Shown: one piece after another, positions 33,575 to 42,817 of the stretch
Layout of the letters: every line of letters starts with the position of its first letter
Position numbering within the stretch: the first letter of the stretch is position 1
DNA from: Bacteroidales bacterium UBA1794
GTDB lineage: Bacteria > Bacteroidota > Bacteroidia > Bacteroidales > Bacteroidaceae
NCBI GenBank assembly: GCA_002315435.1
Contig: DCFW01000022.1
Span: 1 to 44,799 of the forward strand
DNA length: 44,799 bases
Direction of reading: 5' to 3'
Made by a program: the position numbers and the translations under genes
Notes under the pieces: generated by a model
Databases searched by the model: none
What the model saw: the letters and a program-made list of their open reading frames with translations, nothing else
What the model was told of the DNA's origin: nothing

Positions 33575-33603
33575 GATGATTACTCATTATTAGTCTGAAC
33601 ATT

Positions 33604-35010
33604 ATGAAAAAATGGATTTGCCTACTTTTATGTTTAAGTGGACTTGCAACGATGCGAGCACAAACATTAAGTCTTGAAAGCTGTCGAAGAATGGCCATTG
33701 CCAATAATAAATCACTGCTTATCAGCAAAGAGAAGATTAATAGTTCGGCTTCTCAAAAACAAGTAGCCCACACACAATATCTACCCCATGTGACGGTATC
33801 AGGAATCTATACCCGCAACCAATACGGTACACATATTATGAGTGACGACGACAAAGCCGAATTAGGGACTTCACTTACCTCTCTCTCCTATCTACTTAGT
33901 AAAATGGCTGGACAAACAGTAGACTTGTCATCGCTGGCATCTAAAATGAGCAAGGCTACAGATTTTGACACTCGTAATGTATTTGCCGGCATTCTGAATG
34001 TGACTCAACCTATATATATGGGTGGTAAGATTGATGCTTACAACAAAATTGCAGAATATGCCGAACAACTTGCCATGCAGATGCATGAAGAAAAGAATCA
34101 GGATATTATTGTCAGCACAGACGAGGCTTATTGGCAAGTGGTATCACTAGCCAATAAAAAGAAACTGGCGGAAGGATACTTGAAGTTGCTTCAAAAGATG
34201 GATAGTGATACTCAGAAGATGATTGCACAAGGCGTTGCAACTAAAGCTGATGGACTTTCCGTTGCCGTTAAAGAAAATCAGGCGGAAATGGCACTTACTA
34301 AAGCTGAAGACGGACTGGACTTATGTAAAATGGTACTGTGCCAACTTTGCGGAATACCTATCAATACAAATTATTCTTTAGAAGATGAAAACTTAGAGAG
34401 TTTACAGGTATTGTCAGGACCTGAAACAGTGGATGTGCAAACGGCATACGCCAACCGTCCGGAACTGAAGAGCCTTGATATTGCTACCAAAATATATAAA
34501 CAAAAAATCAATGTCACACGTGCTGATTATTTGCCTACAGTAGTTGCTACAGGCAATTATATAGTAAGCAATCCAAACTTTAAAGATGGCTTTGAAAAGA
34601 AGTTTGCCGGTATGTGGAACATAGGCATCATGGTCAAATATCCATTATGGAGCTGGAATGAAGGTCAGTACAAAGTGAACATAGCGAAGTCTGATGCACG
34701 AATAGCACAATACCAACTTGACGATGCTCGTGAAAAGGTAGAGTTGCAAGTAAATCAATCCGTATTCAAAGTAAATGAAGCCGGAAAGACACTAACAATG
34801 GCTAATAAGAATATGGAGAAGGCTGAGGAGAATCTTCGCTCAGCAACCATAGGATTCAATGCAGGAGTCATTCCCGCCAGTACCACACTTGAAGCGCACA
34901 CGGCATGGCTGCAAGCTCGTTCAGAAAGAATAGATGCACAAATCGATGTAAAATTAACGAATCTATACTTACAGAAATCTTTAGGTACGCTAACTAATAA
35001 TATTAAATAA
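33604..35010 (+). CDS. TolC-family outer-membrane efflux protein
   Basis: The protein has 468 residues with a signal peptide (WICLLLCLSGLATMRAQ), then OEP repeats with long coiled helices (KINSSASQKQVAHTQYLPHVTVSGIYT ... and the mirrored second half QKINVTRADYLPTVVATGNY). It is the outer-membrane channel of a tripartite exporter. It leads the operon with a membrane-fusion protein and two ABC-2 permeases. The gap to the next gene is 2 bases. Confidence 0.92.
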   Translation: MKKWICLLLCLSGLATMRAQTLSLESCRRMAIANNKSLLISKEKINSSASQKQVAHTQYLPHVTVSGIYTRNQYGTHIMSDDDKAELGTSLTSLSYLLSKMAGQTVDLSSLASKMSKATDFDTRNVFAGILNVTQPIYMGGKIDAYNKIAEYAEQLAMQMHEEKNQDIIVSTDEAYWQVVSLANKKKLAEGYLKLLQKMDSDTQKMIAQGVATKADGLSVAVKENQAEMALTKAEDGLDLCKMVLCQLCGIPINTNYSLEDENLESLQVLSGPETVDVQTAYANRPELKSLDIATKIYKQKINVTRADYLPTVVATGNYIVSNPNFKDGFEKKFAGMWNIGIMVKYPLWSWNEGQYKVNIAKSDARIAQYQLDDAREKVELQVNQSVFKVNEAGKTLTMANKNMEKAEENLRSATIGFNAGVIPASTTLEAHTAWLQARSERIDAQIDVKLTNLYLQKSLGTLTNNIK

Positions 35011-35012
35011 CC

Positions 35013-36008
35013 ATGATGGCACAAAAATCACAGAACAGCAATATGTTACTGGCTTTCATCACATTGTTGGGAGTAATCATTATAGTAGGACTTGTCGGAT
35101 TCTTCATGTTGAAAAAAGAACCCGAAATGATGCAAGGTCAAGCAGAAGTTACCGAGTACAGAGTATCAAGCAAAGTACCTGGAAGAATACTCGAGCTGAA
35201 AGTACATGAAGGTGACAAGGTGCAAGTCGGCGACACATTAGCACGATTGGAAGCTCCGGATGTTACAGCCAAATTAGAGCAAGCACAATCTGCAGAAGAT
35301 GCTGCCCAGGCACAGAACCAAAAGGCGATAAAGGGTACACGTGTAGAAGAAATTCAAGGTGCATTCGAACTTTGGCAGAAGTCAAAAGCTGGAGTTGTTA
35401 TTGCTGATAAATCCTATAAACGTATGAAGAATTTATACGAGCAAGGTGTAGTGCCTGCTCAGAAATATGATGAAGCGACAGCTCTACGAGATGCAGCGAT
35501 TGCTACAGAAAAAGCTGCCCGATCACAATATAGCATGGCTAGAAACGGAGCTCAACGTGAAGACAAAATGACTACTGCTGCCATAGTGAACCGCGCCAAA
35601 GGTGCTGTGGCTGAAGTAAACTCCTATGTGAAAGAGACCTATCTTATAGCTCAAACAGCAGGCGAAGTTTCTGAAGTTTACCCGGAGGTGGGTGAACTTG
35701 TTGGAACGGGAGCACCCATCATGAGCATTGCCGTAATGAGTGATATGTGGACAACGTTCAATATCCGAGAAGATTTGCTTAAGGACCTTACCGTTGGTAA
35801 AACATTCACAGCTTTCATCCCTGCACTAAACAACAAGCAAATCACATTGAAAGTGACATACATGAAAGATCTTGGAACCTATGCTGCATGGAAAGCAACA
35901 AAAACTACAGGACAGTATGATCTGAAAACATTTGAAGTAAAAGCACGTCCATTGACACCGATTCCCTATTTACGTCCCGGTATGTCTGTCATTATTAAAG
36001 AGAAATAA
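35013..36008 (+). CDS. HlyD-family membrane-fusion protein
   Basis: The protein has 331 residues with one N-terminal membrane anchor (residues about 12-36). RILELKVHEGDKVQVGDTLARLEAPD is the biotinyl-lipoyl-like half motif. A hairpin of about 110 residues follows, and then the second half-motif with TAGEVSEVYPEVGELVGTGAPI. It bridges the inner-membrane permease and the outer-membrane channel. It follows the tolC-like gene directly. Confidence 0.92.
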   Translation: MMAQKSQNSNMLLAFITLLGVIIIVGLVGFFMLKKEPEMMQGQAEVTEYRVSSKVPGRILELKVHEGDKVQVGDTLARLEAPDVTAKLEQAQSAEDAAQAQNQKAIKGTRVEEIQGAFELWQKSKAGVVIADKSYKRMKNLYEQGVVPAQKYDEATALRDAAIATEKAARSQYSMARNGAQREDKMTTAAIVNRAKGAVAEVNSYVKETYLIAQTAGEVSEVYPEVGELVGTGAPIMSIAVMSDMWTTFNIREDLLKDLTVGKTFTAFIPALNNKQITLKVTYMKDLGTYAAWKATKTTGQYDLKTFEVKARPLTPIPYLRPGMSVIIKEK

Positions 36009-36011
36009 AAG

Positions 36012-37196
36012 ATGAAAGCTGAGCGCAAGAAGAAATACATTAGTCTATATAACGTATCCAAACGAGAATGCAAGAATCTTGTTTCGCGTCCGATATACTT
36101 GTTTTGTATGGTGATTGCGCCTCTGTTCTGTACGTTCTTTTTCACCACACTCATGGGAAGCGGACTTCCGACTAATCTGCCTATAGGTGCTGTTGATCAG
36201 GATCAAACATCCGTATCACGCAATTTATTACGCAACCTTGATGCTTTTCAGCAAATTGCTATCACCGAACGTTTCACGGATGTAGCCGCGGCACGTCGTT
36301 CCATGCAAAGAGGTGATATATACGGATTTTTCTACATTCCTCATCAAACAGCTAAAAAGGCAATCGCACAAAAACGTCCCACGATCTCTTTTTATACAAA
36401 CAGTTCATACCTCATTGCCGGTTCGTTGCTCTACCGTGACATGCGAACCATGTCCGAATTGACAAACGGTGCCTTAGCGAGGGAAACGTTACGCGCAAAA
36501 GGTTTGACAGACGATCAAATACAATCACTGTTGCAGCCTATCGTCATAGATTCACACCCGATCAACAACCCATGGCTCAACTACTCTGTGTATTTGTGCA
36601 ACACATTGATTCCGGGTGTACTGATGTTACTGATTTTCCAAATAACCGTATATTCAATTGGTGTGGAATTGAAAGAAAAGACATCCCGTGAATGGTTGAG
36701 ACAAGGAAACAATTCGATGTTCATTTCGTTATGGGGCAAACTATTACCGCACACAATCATTTTCTTTATTATAGGATCATTCATTGATGTATATCTTTAT
36801 TGCTATTTGAAGTTCCCCTGTGAAAGCGGACTGGGTCCGATGATCTTTGCCACCCTTTTCATGATACTTGCTGCACAGTCAACAGGAGTCGTCATGATCG
36901 GAACATTACCTACACTCCGCCTGGGATTGAGCTTTGCTTCCCTCTGGGGAGTAGTCTCTTTCTCTATTTCCGGATTTACTTATCCGGTGATGGCTATGGA
37001 TTCGTGGTTGCAAGGTATAGCCAACCTATTCCCTTTGAGACACTACTTCCTCATATACGTGGACCAAGCCCTCAACGGATATCCCATGATTTATTCATGG
37101 AATAGTTACCTTGCATTGCTGATATTCATATTCTTACCATTTGCAGTTATTAACAGGCTAAAAAAGGCCATGCTTTATTATACGTATCAACCATGA
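36012..37196 (+). CDS. ABC-2 type permease (ABC2_membrane_3), first of a pair
   Basis: The protein has 394 residues. An N-terminal helix is followed by a large periplasmic domain (residues about 50-200, with PIGAVDQDQTSVSRNLLR) and about five C-terminal helices. The pattern matches YhhJ/YbhR-type permeases. No ATP-binding domain. It overlaps the next permease by four bases (ATGA). Together they should form the transmembrane heterodimer. Confidence 0.88.
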   Translation: MKAERKKKYISLYNVSKRECKNLVSRPIYLFCMVIAPLFCTFFFTTLMGSGLPTNLPIGAVDQDQTSVSRNLLRNLDAFQQIAITERFTDVAAARRSMQRGDIYGFFYIPHQTAKKAIAQKRPTISFYTNSSYLIAGSLLYRDMRTMSELTNGALARETLRAKGLTDDQIQSLLQPIVIDSHPINNPWLNYSVYLCNTLIPGVLMLLIFQITVYSIGVELKEKTSREWLRQGNNSMFISLWGKLLPHTIIFFIIGSFIDVYLYCYLKFPCESGLGPMIFATLFMILAAQSTGVVMIGTLPTLRLGLSFASLWGVVSFSISGFTYPVMAMDSWLQGIANLFPLRHYFLIYVDQALNGYPMIYSWNSYLALLIFIFLPFAVINRLKKAMLYYTYQP

Positions 37197-38464
37197 CAAA
37201 GAAGGGAAAAATGAAATTCAGTGACATCATTCTGCAGGGCATGCAAGACACTCTGTATATATGGAAGCGTGAATTCCGCCTTACGGTAAGAGATCAGGGC
37301 GTACTGATTTTCTTTATACTGGTTCCATTATTGTATCCAATTATCTATGCACTGATATACAACAATGAAGTGGTACGTGATGTACCTGTTGCAGTAGTTG
37401 ACAATTCCCATTCATTCAAAAGTCGCGAATTCTTACGACATGTAGATGGTACGCCTGATGTAAAGATCATATCATATAGCTCAAATATGGAAGAAGCACG
37501 AGGCCTCATGCGCAACAAGGACGCATATGGCATCATCTACATCCCATCCTCTTTTTCCAAAGATATAGCAAGGATGGAACAAACCCATGTAAGTATATTT
37601 TGCGATATGAGCGGTTTACTCTACTACAAAGCCATACTTTCTGCCTGCACCGAAGTATCTTTGGATATGAACAACGATATTAAAATAGAACGCGCAGGCA
37701 ATACCACCGACCGGCAAGACGAAATAACACGATACCCCATAAAATACCAATACATTCCCATGTTCAATCCCCAAAACGGATTTGCTTCATTCTTGATTCC
37801 GGCTGTATTGATTCTTATTCTACAACAGACACTCCTTTTAGGAATAGGGCTTTCGGCAGGTACGGCACGCGAACGTAATCAATTCAAAGATCTGGTACCT
37901 ATCAATAAACACTACAACGGAACTCTACGTATTGTGATGGGCAAAGGACTCAGTTATTTCATGGTCTATGCCATCGTTTCAGTATATCTTTTGGGCGTGG
38001 TTCCCCGAATATTCAGTTTAAATCAAATAGGATTACTCCAGACATTAATCATGTTCATAGTGCCTTATCTGGCTGCATGCATATTTTTTGCCATGACCTG
38101 CTCCATATTTGTAAGAAATCGCGAACTGTGCTTCCTCATCTTTGTATTTACGTCTATTCCACTGCTGTTTATTAGCGGTATATCATGGCCGGGTGCAGCC
38201 ATACCTCCATTCTGGAAAGCAATATCTTACATATTCCCGTCAACTTTCGGCATCAACGGATTCGTACGTATCAACAATATGGGAGCGACTCTTGATGAAG
38301 TTAGGCACGAATCCCAGGTTCTATGGATTCAAGCCGGTGTTTATTTCATTACCACCTGTCTGGTATATCGTTGGCAAATACTGAACAGTCGTCTACACGT
38401 TTTACGTAAACATCGGGAAATGAAGAACAAAAGGTTATTGGATTCACGCGAGGCTGTAGAATAA
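37193..38464 (+). CDS. ABC-2 type permease (ABC2_membrane_3), second of a pair
   Basis: The protein has 423 residues with the same architecture as the preceding permease: KREFRLTVRDQGVLIFFILVPLLYPIIYALIYNN, a periplasmic domain and a C-terminal helical bundle. It is the last gene of the efflux operon. No ABC ATPase gene follows it in this operon. The next gene, an MsbA-like exporter, has its own membrane domain and promoter. Confidence 0.88.
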   Translation: MTKKGKMKFSDIILQGMQDTLYIWKREFRLTVRDQGVLIFFILVPLLYPIIYALIYNNEVVRDVPVAVVDNSHSFKSREFLRHVDGTPDVKIISYSSNMEEARGLMRNKDAYGIIYIPSSFSKDIARMEQTHVSIFCDMSGLLYYKAILSACTEVSLDMNNDIKIERAGNTTDRQDEITRYPIKYQYIPMFNPQNGFASFLIPAVLILILQQTLLLGIGLSAGTARERNQFKDLVPINKHYNGTLRIVMGKGLSYFMVYAIVSVYLLGVVPRIFSLNQIGLLQTLIMFIVPYLAACIFFAMTCSIFVRNRELCFLIFVFTSIPLLFISGISWPGAAIPPFWKAISYIFPSTFGINGFVRINNMGATLDEVRHESQVLWIQAGVYFITTCLVYRWQILNSRLHVLRKHREMKNKRLLDSREAVE

Positions 38465-38514
38465 GGGAACAATAAATAAGCTTAAACGAGGCGAAGAAAA
38501 CCAAGAAAAAACTA

Positions 38515-38522
38515 TATCTTTG
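38515..38522 (+). promoter_or_regulatory. -7 promoter box for the MsbA-like exporter
   Basis: TATCTTTG matches the consensus, 25 bases before the ATG, supporting separate transcription from the efflux operon. No clear -33 element. Confidence 0.55.
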
Positions 38523-38547
38523 CAGCGCGTACCCAATAATTGTATAA

Positions 38548-40380
38548 ATGAAAGAATTTTTCCGCGTCCTCATGCGCTTTGTGCCACCATATAAAAAGTA
38601 TCTTTGGTTGGCCGTATTTTATAATATACTGTCGGCTGTATTGAATGTATTCTCATTCACACTCTTAATCCCGATACTGCAAATTCTGTTCAAAATAAAC
38701 ACTACGGTATATCATTTTATGCCCTGGGGTTCCAATCATGGGATTAAGGATTTGCTCATTAATAACTTTTATTATTATATTGAGACTTCAATAGTAAGCC
38801 ACGGGGGAAGCAGTACTTTGCTTATTTTGGGCTTTTTCCTTGCCATAATGACAGCAATGAAAACAGGTGCTTATTTCCTTTCATCTGCCACGATGATACC
38901 TATTCGTACAGGAGTTGTAAGAGACTTACGCAACCAATTGTACACAAAAATATTATCATTGCCCCTATCCTTCTTTTCAGAAGAAAGAAAGGGTGATATC
39001 ATTGCCCGCATGAGTGGCGACGTACAAGAAATAGAGAACTCTATCATGAGTTCTTTGGATATGCTGTTCAAGAACCCTATACTTATCTTCTTCTATTTTG
39101 CCACATTAATTGCCGTCAGCTGGCAATTGACCATATTCACTATTGTGGTTTTACCTGCAATGGGATGGATCATGGGCAAAATCGGTAAGAAATTGAAGCA
39201 ACGCTCCTTGTTTGCACAAAACCAATGGAGCGATTTAATGTCTCAACTGGAAGAGACCTTGGGTGGATTGAGAATTGTGAAAGCATTCATTGCTGAGAAA
39301 AAGATGCGCGACCGATTCGAACAAAGCAATGAGCTCTATCGTAACACACTCAACAAAGTAGAAACCCGTCAACAACTTGCTCACCCAATGAGTGAATTCC
39401 TTGGTACGATACTTATCGTCATCGTATTGTGGTTCGGCGGTACATTGATCCTAAACAATTCGTCAAATATTACCGCTCCATCTTTCATCTTCTATTTAGT
39501 GATTCTTTACAGTGTCATCAACCCGTTGAAAGAGTTTTCAAGAGCAAGCTACAATATCCCGAAAGGTCTTGCTTCAATGGAACGTGTCGACCGTATATTA
39601 TTGGCTGAGAACAATATGAAGGTTGCCGAAAATCCGGTGCCGCTTAAATCACTAAGCAACGAGATAGAATATCGCGATGTATCATTTGCCTACGAAGGTT
39701 CTTATGAAGTGTTGAAGCATATCAATCTCACCATTAAAAAAGGAACAACGGTAGCATTGGTTGGACAATCCGGTTCAGGTAAGTCCACTATGGTAGATCT
39801 CCTTCCACGCTTCCAGGACATCGAAGAAGGCAAAATACTAATTGATGGCATTGATATTAAATCTACATCACTATCCGATTTACGTAACTTAATGGGAAAT
39901 GTGAACCAGGAAGCTATCCTGTTTAATGATACATTCTTCAACAATATTGCTTTTGGAGTAGAAGGTGCGACGAAAGAACAAGTGATGGATGCGGCCAAAA
40001 TAGCCAATGCACACGACTTCATTATGGAGAGTGAAAGCGGCTACGACACCAACATAGGTGATCGTGGAGGGAAACTTTCAGGAGGTCAACGCCAACGTAT
40101 AAGTATAGCACGAGCCATACTTAAGAACCCGCCGATATTGATCCTTGATGAAGCTACTTCTGCACTCGATACCGAATCGGAAGTGATGGTTCAAGAGGCT
40201 CTTGACCGATTGATGCAAAACCGTACAACCATCGCCATTGCGCACCGATTATCTACAATACGCAATGCCGATGAGATATGTGTGCTTCATGAAGGCATCA
40301 TTGTTGAACGTGGCAAACATGAAGAGCTATTAGCATTGAACGGTTACTATAAAAAGCTTTATGACATGCAGAACTTTTAA
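38548..40380 (+). CDS. MsbA-like ABC exporter (fused membrane and ATPase domains)
   Basis: The protein has 610 residues. It has six membrane helices in the N-terminal half, then Walker A GQSGSGKST, signature LSGGQRQR, Walker B ILILDEATSALD and H-loop IAIAHRLS. All ATPase residues look intact. The half-transporter works as a homodimer, moving lipid A or a lipid/drug substrate. It lies directly after the permease pair but has its own promoter. The stop is 17 bases from the convergent esterase gene. Confidence 0.93.
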   Translation: MKEFFRVLMRFVPPYKKYLWLAVFYNILSAVLNVFSFTLLIPILQILFKINTTVYHFMPWGSNHGIKDLLINNFYYYIETSIVSHGGSSTLLILGFFLAIMTAMKTGAYFLSSATMIPIRTGVVRDLRNQLYTKILSLPLSFFSEERKGDIIARMSGDVQEIENSIMSSLDMLFKNPILIFFYFATLIAVSWQLTIFTIVVLPAMGWIMGKIGKKLKQRSLFAQNQWSDLMSQLEETLGGLRIVKAFIAEKKMRDRFEQSNELYRNTLNKVETRQQLAHPMSEFLGTILIVIVLWFGGTLILNNSSNITAPSFIFYLVILYSVINPLKEFSRASYNIPKGLASMERVDRILLAENNMKVAENPVPLKSLSNEIEYRDVSFAYEGSYEVLKHINLTIKKGTTVALVGQSGSGKSTMVDLLPRFQDIEEGKILIDGIDIKSTSLSDLRNLMGNVNQEAILFNDTFFNNIAFGVEGATKEQVMDAAKIANAHDFIMESESGYDTNIGDRGGKLSGGQRQRISIARAILKNPPILILDEATSALDTESEVMVQEALDRLMQNRTTIAIAHRLSTIRNADEICVLHEGIIVERGKHEELLALNGYYKKLYDMQNF

Positions 40381-40397
40381 GTGCTGAAGTCCATTCA

Positions 40398-41993
40398 TTA
40401 CTTTTCCGGTAGAATCTTATACATTGCATCAATTGCACGCAATGCTATATCTTTTTTGCCTAATGGATGAATATCATTCCACTCTCCCAAGTCTGCGGCT
40501 TTAGCCAATGCGGTGCCTTTCACTGTAGTGGCAACTTTCGCCTGTTCATTACGCAACTTGCCCCATGCGTCTTCTACCCCTTTATTATGATTGGTCATAA
40601 AGCCCGGAAGTTCTACTATCACAAAGGGTAAGTTCTGATCATTCCATTTGTTACGCCAGTCATTGATCATACTTGTCAATAACTCTGCATAACCGGAAGG
40701 ATGACCGGTATTCGATTCACCTTGATACCAGATAACACCTTTTACCGAAGTCTTCTCTATCGGAGCAATCATTCCATTATAAAGACCTACGGGAGAATAT
40801 TGAAAGGCTGTTTGCCCTTGCAAAGAAGGCATTCTACAGCCAAGATGATAACTCCACTCCCCTGACAAGTCAAATTCATTACCGCCTACAATCATCTTGT
40901 ATGGTTTCTCCGGAACAAAATGTGCAGGCCCGGAATAACTGATCAACCGAATCGTCACATTATTCTTACCGGCTTTTAATACTCCGGCAGGTACCTTATA
41001 TATACGAGGAGGGTATTGATATGCTACTGTACCTACGAATGTACCGTTCACGAACGTAGAGTCGGCATCAACAATGCATCCCAATCTCAGCACAGCCTCT
41101 CTCCCACTTAAAGAATCAGGAATTTCAAGGTCTTTGCTGAACCAATGTGAGCCGTTCACAGGAACTTCATCGTTCATTGCCCATGAATAATCAAGCATAC
41201 TCACTTGCTTCCATGCCACACCATCACGCCCCACATCAGATTTATTAAGAGTTGTATTCCACAAGGTTTGATGCTGGGCATCCAGTGCTTTCACATTCTT
41301 AATATACTCGTCGGATTGACATATGCGTTTTTCATTCAGATACTCAGGATAATCAGCTAAAGCCTCATCACTCATCCACGCGGTCACAGGAGAACCGCCT
41401 ACACTTGAATTAATAATGCCGACAGGAACTTTGTTGCGTTGATACATCTCCTTAGCAAAGAAATAAGCAAATGCTGAAAACGTCATCGCATTCTCCGGGG
41501 TTATATCTTTCCATGAAGCCTTACTTATATCTGTTTGAGGTTCGTGAAAATTATAGGTCAATGGAACTTTTATATAACGTACCATTGGATTGGTATAAGC
41601 CAATACCTCCTCTTTATACTTATCCATCACCCGTGACACAGGAAGTTCCATATTAGATTGACCGGAACAGAGATAGACATCTCCAATAAGAAGATCCTTT
41701 ATCACTACATCGTTTATTACCATTTCATAAGGACCTCCGGCTTTTTGTGGAGGAAGTTGTATTGACCAATTGCCATGATCATCTGCTTTTGTACGATATA
41801 CTTTCTTCATAAACTTCAGGCTGATATCTTCCGAAGCTGATGCTTGTCCATATACAGCCAATGGCTTTCCACGCTGCAACACCATGCCATCGGAAAAAAG
41901 AGTGGGCATCACCACCTTTGCACTTACACCACAATCCAATCCTGCACAAAGCAAGATCAATAGCAACAATTTACATAAACAATGTCTTCTCAT
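40398..41993 (-). CDS. Sialate O-acetylesterase-like protein (SASA, SGNH fold)
   Basis: The protein has 531 residues with a signal peptide (LLLLILLCAGLDCGVSA). SGQSNMELPVSRV carries the catalytic serine. GVIWYQGESNTGHP is the second block, and a C-terminal catalytic Asp/His region (LGEWNDIHPLGK) follows. A central insertion forms a beta-sandwich. Secreted O-acetyl removal from sialic acid or other glycans is the likely role. No sialidase or sialate-transport gene is visible in this window. It converges on the MsbA-like gene. Confidence 0.88.
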   Translation of the reverse strand: MRRHCLCKLLLLILLCAGLDCGVSAKVVMPTLFSDGMVLQRGKPLAVYGQASASEDISLKFMKKVYRTKADDHGNWSIQLPPQKAGGPYEMVINDVVIKDLLIGDVYLCSGQSNMELPVSRVMDKYKEEVLAYTNPMVRYIKVPLTYNFHEPQTDISKASWKDITPENAMTFSAFAYFFAKEMYQRNKVPVGIINSSVGGSPVTAWMSDEALADYPEYLNEKRICQSDEYIKNVKALDAQHQTLWNTTLNKSDVGRDGVAWKQVSMLDYSWAMNDEVPVNGSHWFSKDLEIPDSLSGREAVLRLGCIVDADSTFVNGTFVGTVAYQYPPRIYKVPAGVLKAGKNNVTIRLISYSGPAHFVPEKPYKMIVGGNEFDLSGEWSYHLGCRMPSLQGQTAFQYSPVGLYNGMIAPIEKTSVKGVIWYQGESNTGHPSGYAELLTSMINDWRNKWNDQNLPFVIVELPGFMTNHNKGVEDAWGKLRNEQAKVATTVKGTALAKAADLGEWNDIHPLGKKDIALRAIDAMYKILPEK

Positions 41994-42017
41994 ATTTCAT
42001 AGTATTTATTACTGAGA

Positions 42018-42025
42018 CAAAATTA
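42018..42025 (-). promoter_or_regulatory. -7 promoter box for the esterase gene
   Basis: The minus strand reads TAATTTTG, an exact TAnnTTTG match, 24 bases before the start codon. Confidence 0.5.
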
Positions 42026-42136
42026 CATTTATATTACGTCACGGCACAAGAATATTGTTACAAGAACTTTTTCTAATGTATCATCGCATTAAATATCTTG
42101 TATCCGATCCAGCATGAAGCGCATTTGAGGCCATAT

Positions 42137-42185
42137 TAAAAAAGAAGCACTTAGAACCATTCTCTAAGAGAAAGAGTCTAAGTGC
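42137..42185 (-). terminator. Rho-independent terminator of the DUF3244 gene
   Basis: GCACTTAGA (42147-42155) pairs with TCTAAGTGC (42177-42185). The inner TCTCTAAGAGA adds pairing. On the minus strand a T-rich run follows. Confidence 0.8.
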
Positions 42186-42224
42186 CTGAGCATGTTATGC
42201 CCTCAAAAGAGGAACAACAATAGA

Positions 42225-42569
42225 TTAAAGAGTCAACTGGCCACTAAATGAGATCTGTCTAACAGTCAGATTAATTGTATAAGTACCACTTGCCAATCCG
42301 GAGATATCGATAGAGTAATCACCCGAATCGTCACTCTCAACTAACTGAGTCAGTACGACATTACCATTGGCATCAATCAGTTGCACCTGAGCATCGTCCA
42401 AAGGAAGATTTGACGTGAACTGAATAGTGTTGTTCACAACCTCAGCTGTTACGCTTATTTCTGTACGAGTTGGTTGACCTTTCATAGGCAATAAAGCCGC
42501 ACTATCATGTGCGGACATGTCACAAAAACATACAGTCAGAAATAAAAACAGAATCATTAACTTTTTCAT
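42225..42569 (-). CDS. DUF3244 secreted beta-sandwich protein
   Basis: The protein has 114 residues with a signal peptide (MILFLFLTVCFCDMSA). The rest matches DUF3244, an Ig/transthyretin-like fold: VQLIDANGNVVLTQLVES, GDYSIDISGLASGTYTINL. The function is unknown. The start at 42569 is chosen because an ATG two codons earlier is less likely. It is divergent from a TPR lipoprotein regulator; such pairs recur in Bacteroides. Confidence 0.85.
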   Translation of the reverse strand: MKKLMILFLFLTVCFCDMSAHDSAALLPMKGQPTRTEISVTAEVVNNTIQFTSNLPLDDAQVQLIDANGNVVLTQLVESDDSGDYSIDISGLASGTYTINLTVRQISFSGQLTL

Positions 42570-42817
42570 AATCATTTTATATTGATTACAGCAAATATAT
42601 ATTTAATTTTTTATTTCCCAAAGGATTTTATGTACAATTTATTTACACAATATTTACTTAATAAATGTATAAAACGCTCACAAGCATCCAATATAAAGTT
42701 CTTCCTCGAGGGAAAGACCGGATTTACTCTATAGAAATTATTAATGAATAAATACATTCAAAATGTTGCTTTTATTGAAGTGTATTGTTATTTTTGTGAC
42801 AAATAAACATCCCTTGT

